Source: Anisakis pegreffii (Eukaryota > Nematoda > Chromadorea > Rhabditida > Anisakidae). From it: a DNA stretch of 64,000 bases. Below are positions 63,958-64,000 of the stretch, piece by piece. Below the pieces are notes generated by a model. That model was not told where the DNA came from, made no database searches, and saw only the letters and a program-made list of their open reading frames with translations. Positions within the stretch are counted from its first letter, which is position 1; every line of letters begins with the position of its first letter. Location: NCBI GenBank assembly GCA_035041965.1, contig JAPYMA010000682.1, positions 124,001 to 188,000 on the forward strand, read 5' to 3'. Made by a program: the position numbers and the translations under genes.

Positions 63958-64000
63958 CGCTTCAGTGAAAACTTCTTAGGCGTTTGGTCATCAGGTGCCA

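Noticed and set aside
1..64000. tRNA, rRNA, CRISPR or bacterial/viral genes
   Set aside because: No T-arm/anticodon patterns, rRNA cores, spaced short repeats or intron-less long genes were seen.

Overview
The window looks like nuclear DNA of a nematode. It is AT-rich, and its genes are cut into many short exons by introns that mostly end in TTTCAG-like acceptors and start with GT. The proteins are nematode-like: a GMAP-210 golgin, uridine phosphorylase, FAIM, a cluster of vWA plus C-type-lectin proteins, and a GT14 glycosyltransferase. I cannot name the species from sequence alone. Gene models were built by hand from reading frame, splice sites and phase agreement.

Layout. 1-12994 (+): 3' part of a long coiled-coil golgin of the GMAP-210/TRIP11 family, ending in a GRAB-like domain; an RTE-type retrotransposon remnant sits in one intron. 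12995-18175: about 5 kb without a supported gene. 18176-21476 (+): complete six-exon uridine phosphorylase; its third intron holds a MITE-like element with long inverted repeats. 21477-26321: a tandem segmental duplication. The left unit carries only a frameshifted FAIM fragment; the right unit carries the intact four-exon FAIM gene (25054-26321). 28732-31808, 35645-40543 and 51258-56877 (all +): three paralogous secreted vWA plus C-type-lectin genes (called A, B and C here) with nearly identical exon structure in their shared part. A has one vWA domain; B and C have two. 41530-46410: a complex tandem (satellite-like) array between B and C. 46411-51257: repeats, including an RTE remnant that abuts a perfect 35-bp inverted repeat. 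57165-57429: a small hAT-like element. 61312 to beyond 63957 (-): a Core-2/I-branching (GT14) glycosyltransferase whose 5' end leaves the window.

The golgin, nucleoside-salvage, FAIM and glycosyltransferase genes are unrelated housekeeping-type neighbours. The lectin-like cluster is the accessory part. It shows tandem duplication, gain or loss of a vWA domain, divergence of metal-binding and disulphide residues, an unexplained splice junction in gene B, and shared GATA-type motifs upstream of A and B. By analogy with nematode clec genes these may be secreted gut or immune proteins, but that role is inferred. No tRNA, rRNA or CRISPR array was seen.
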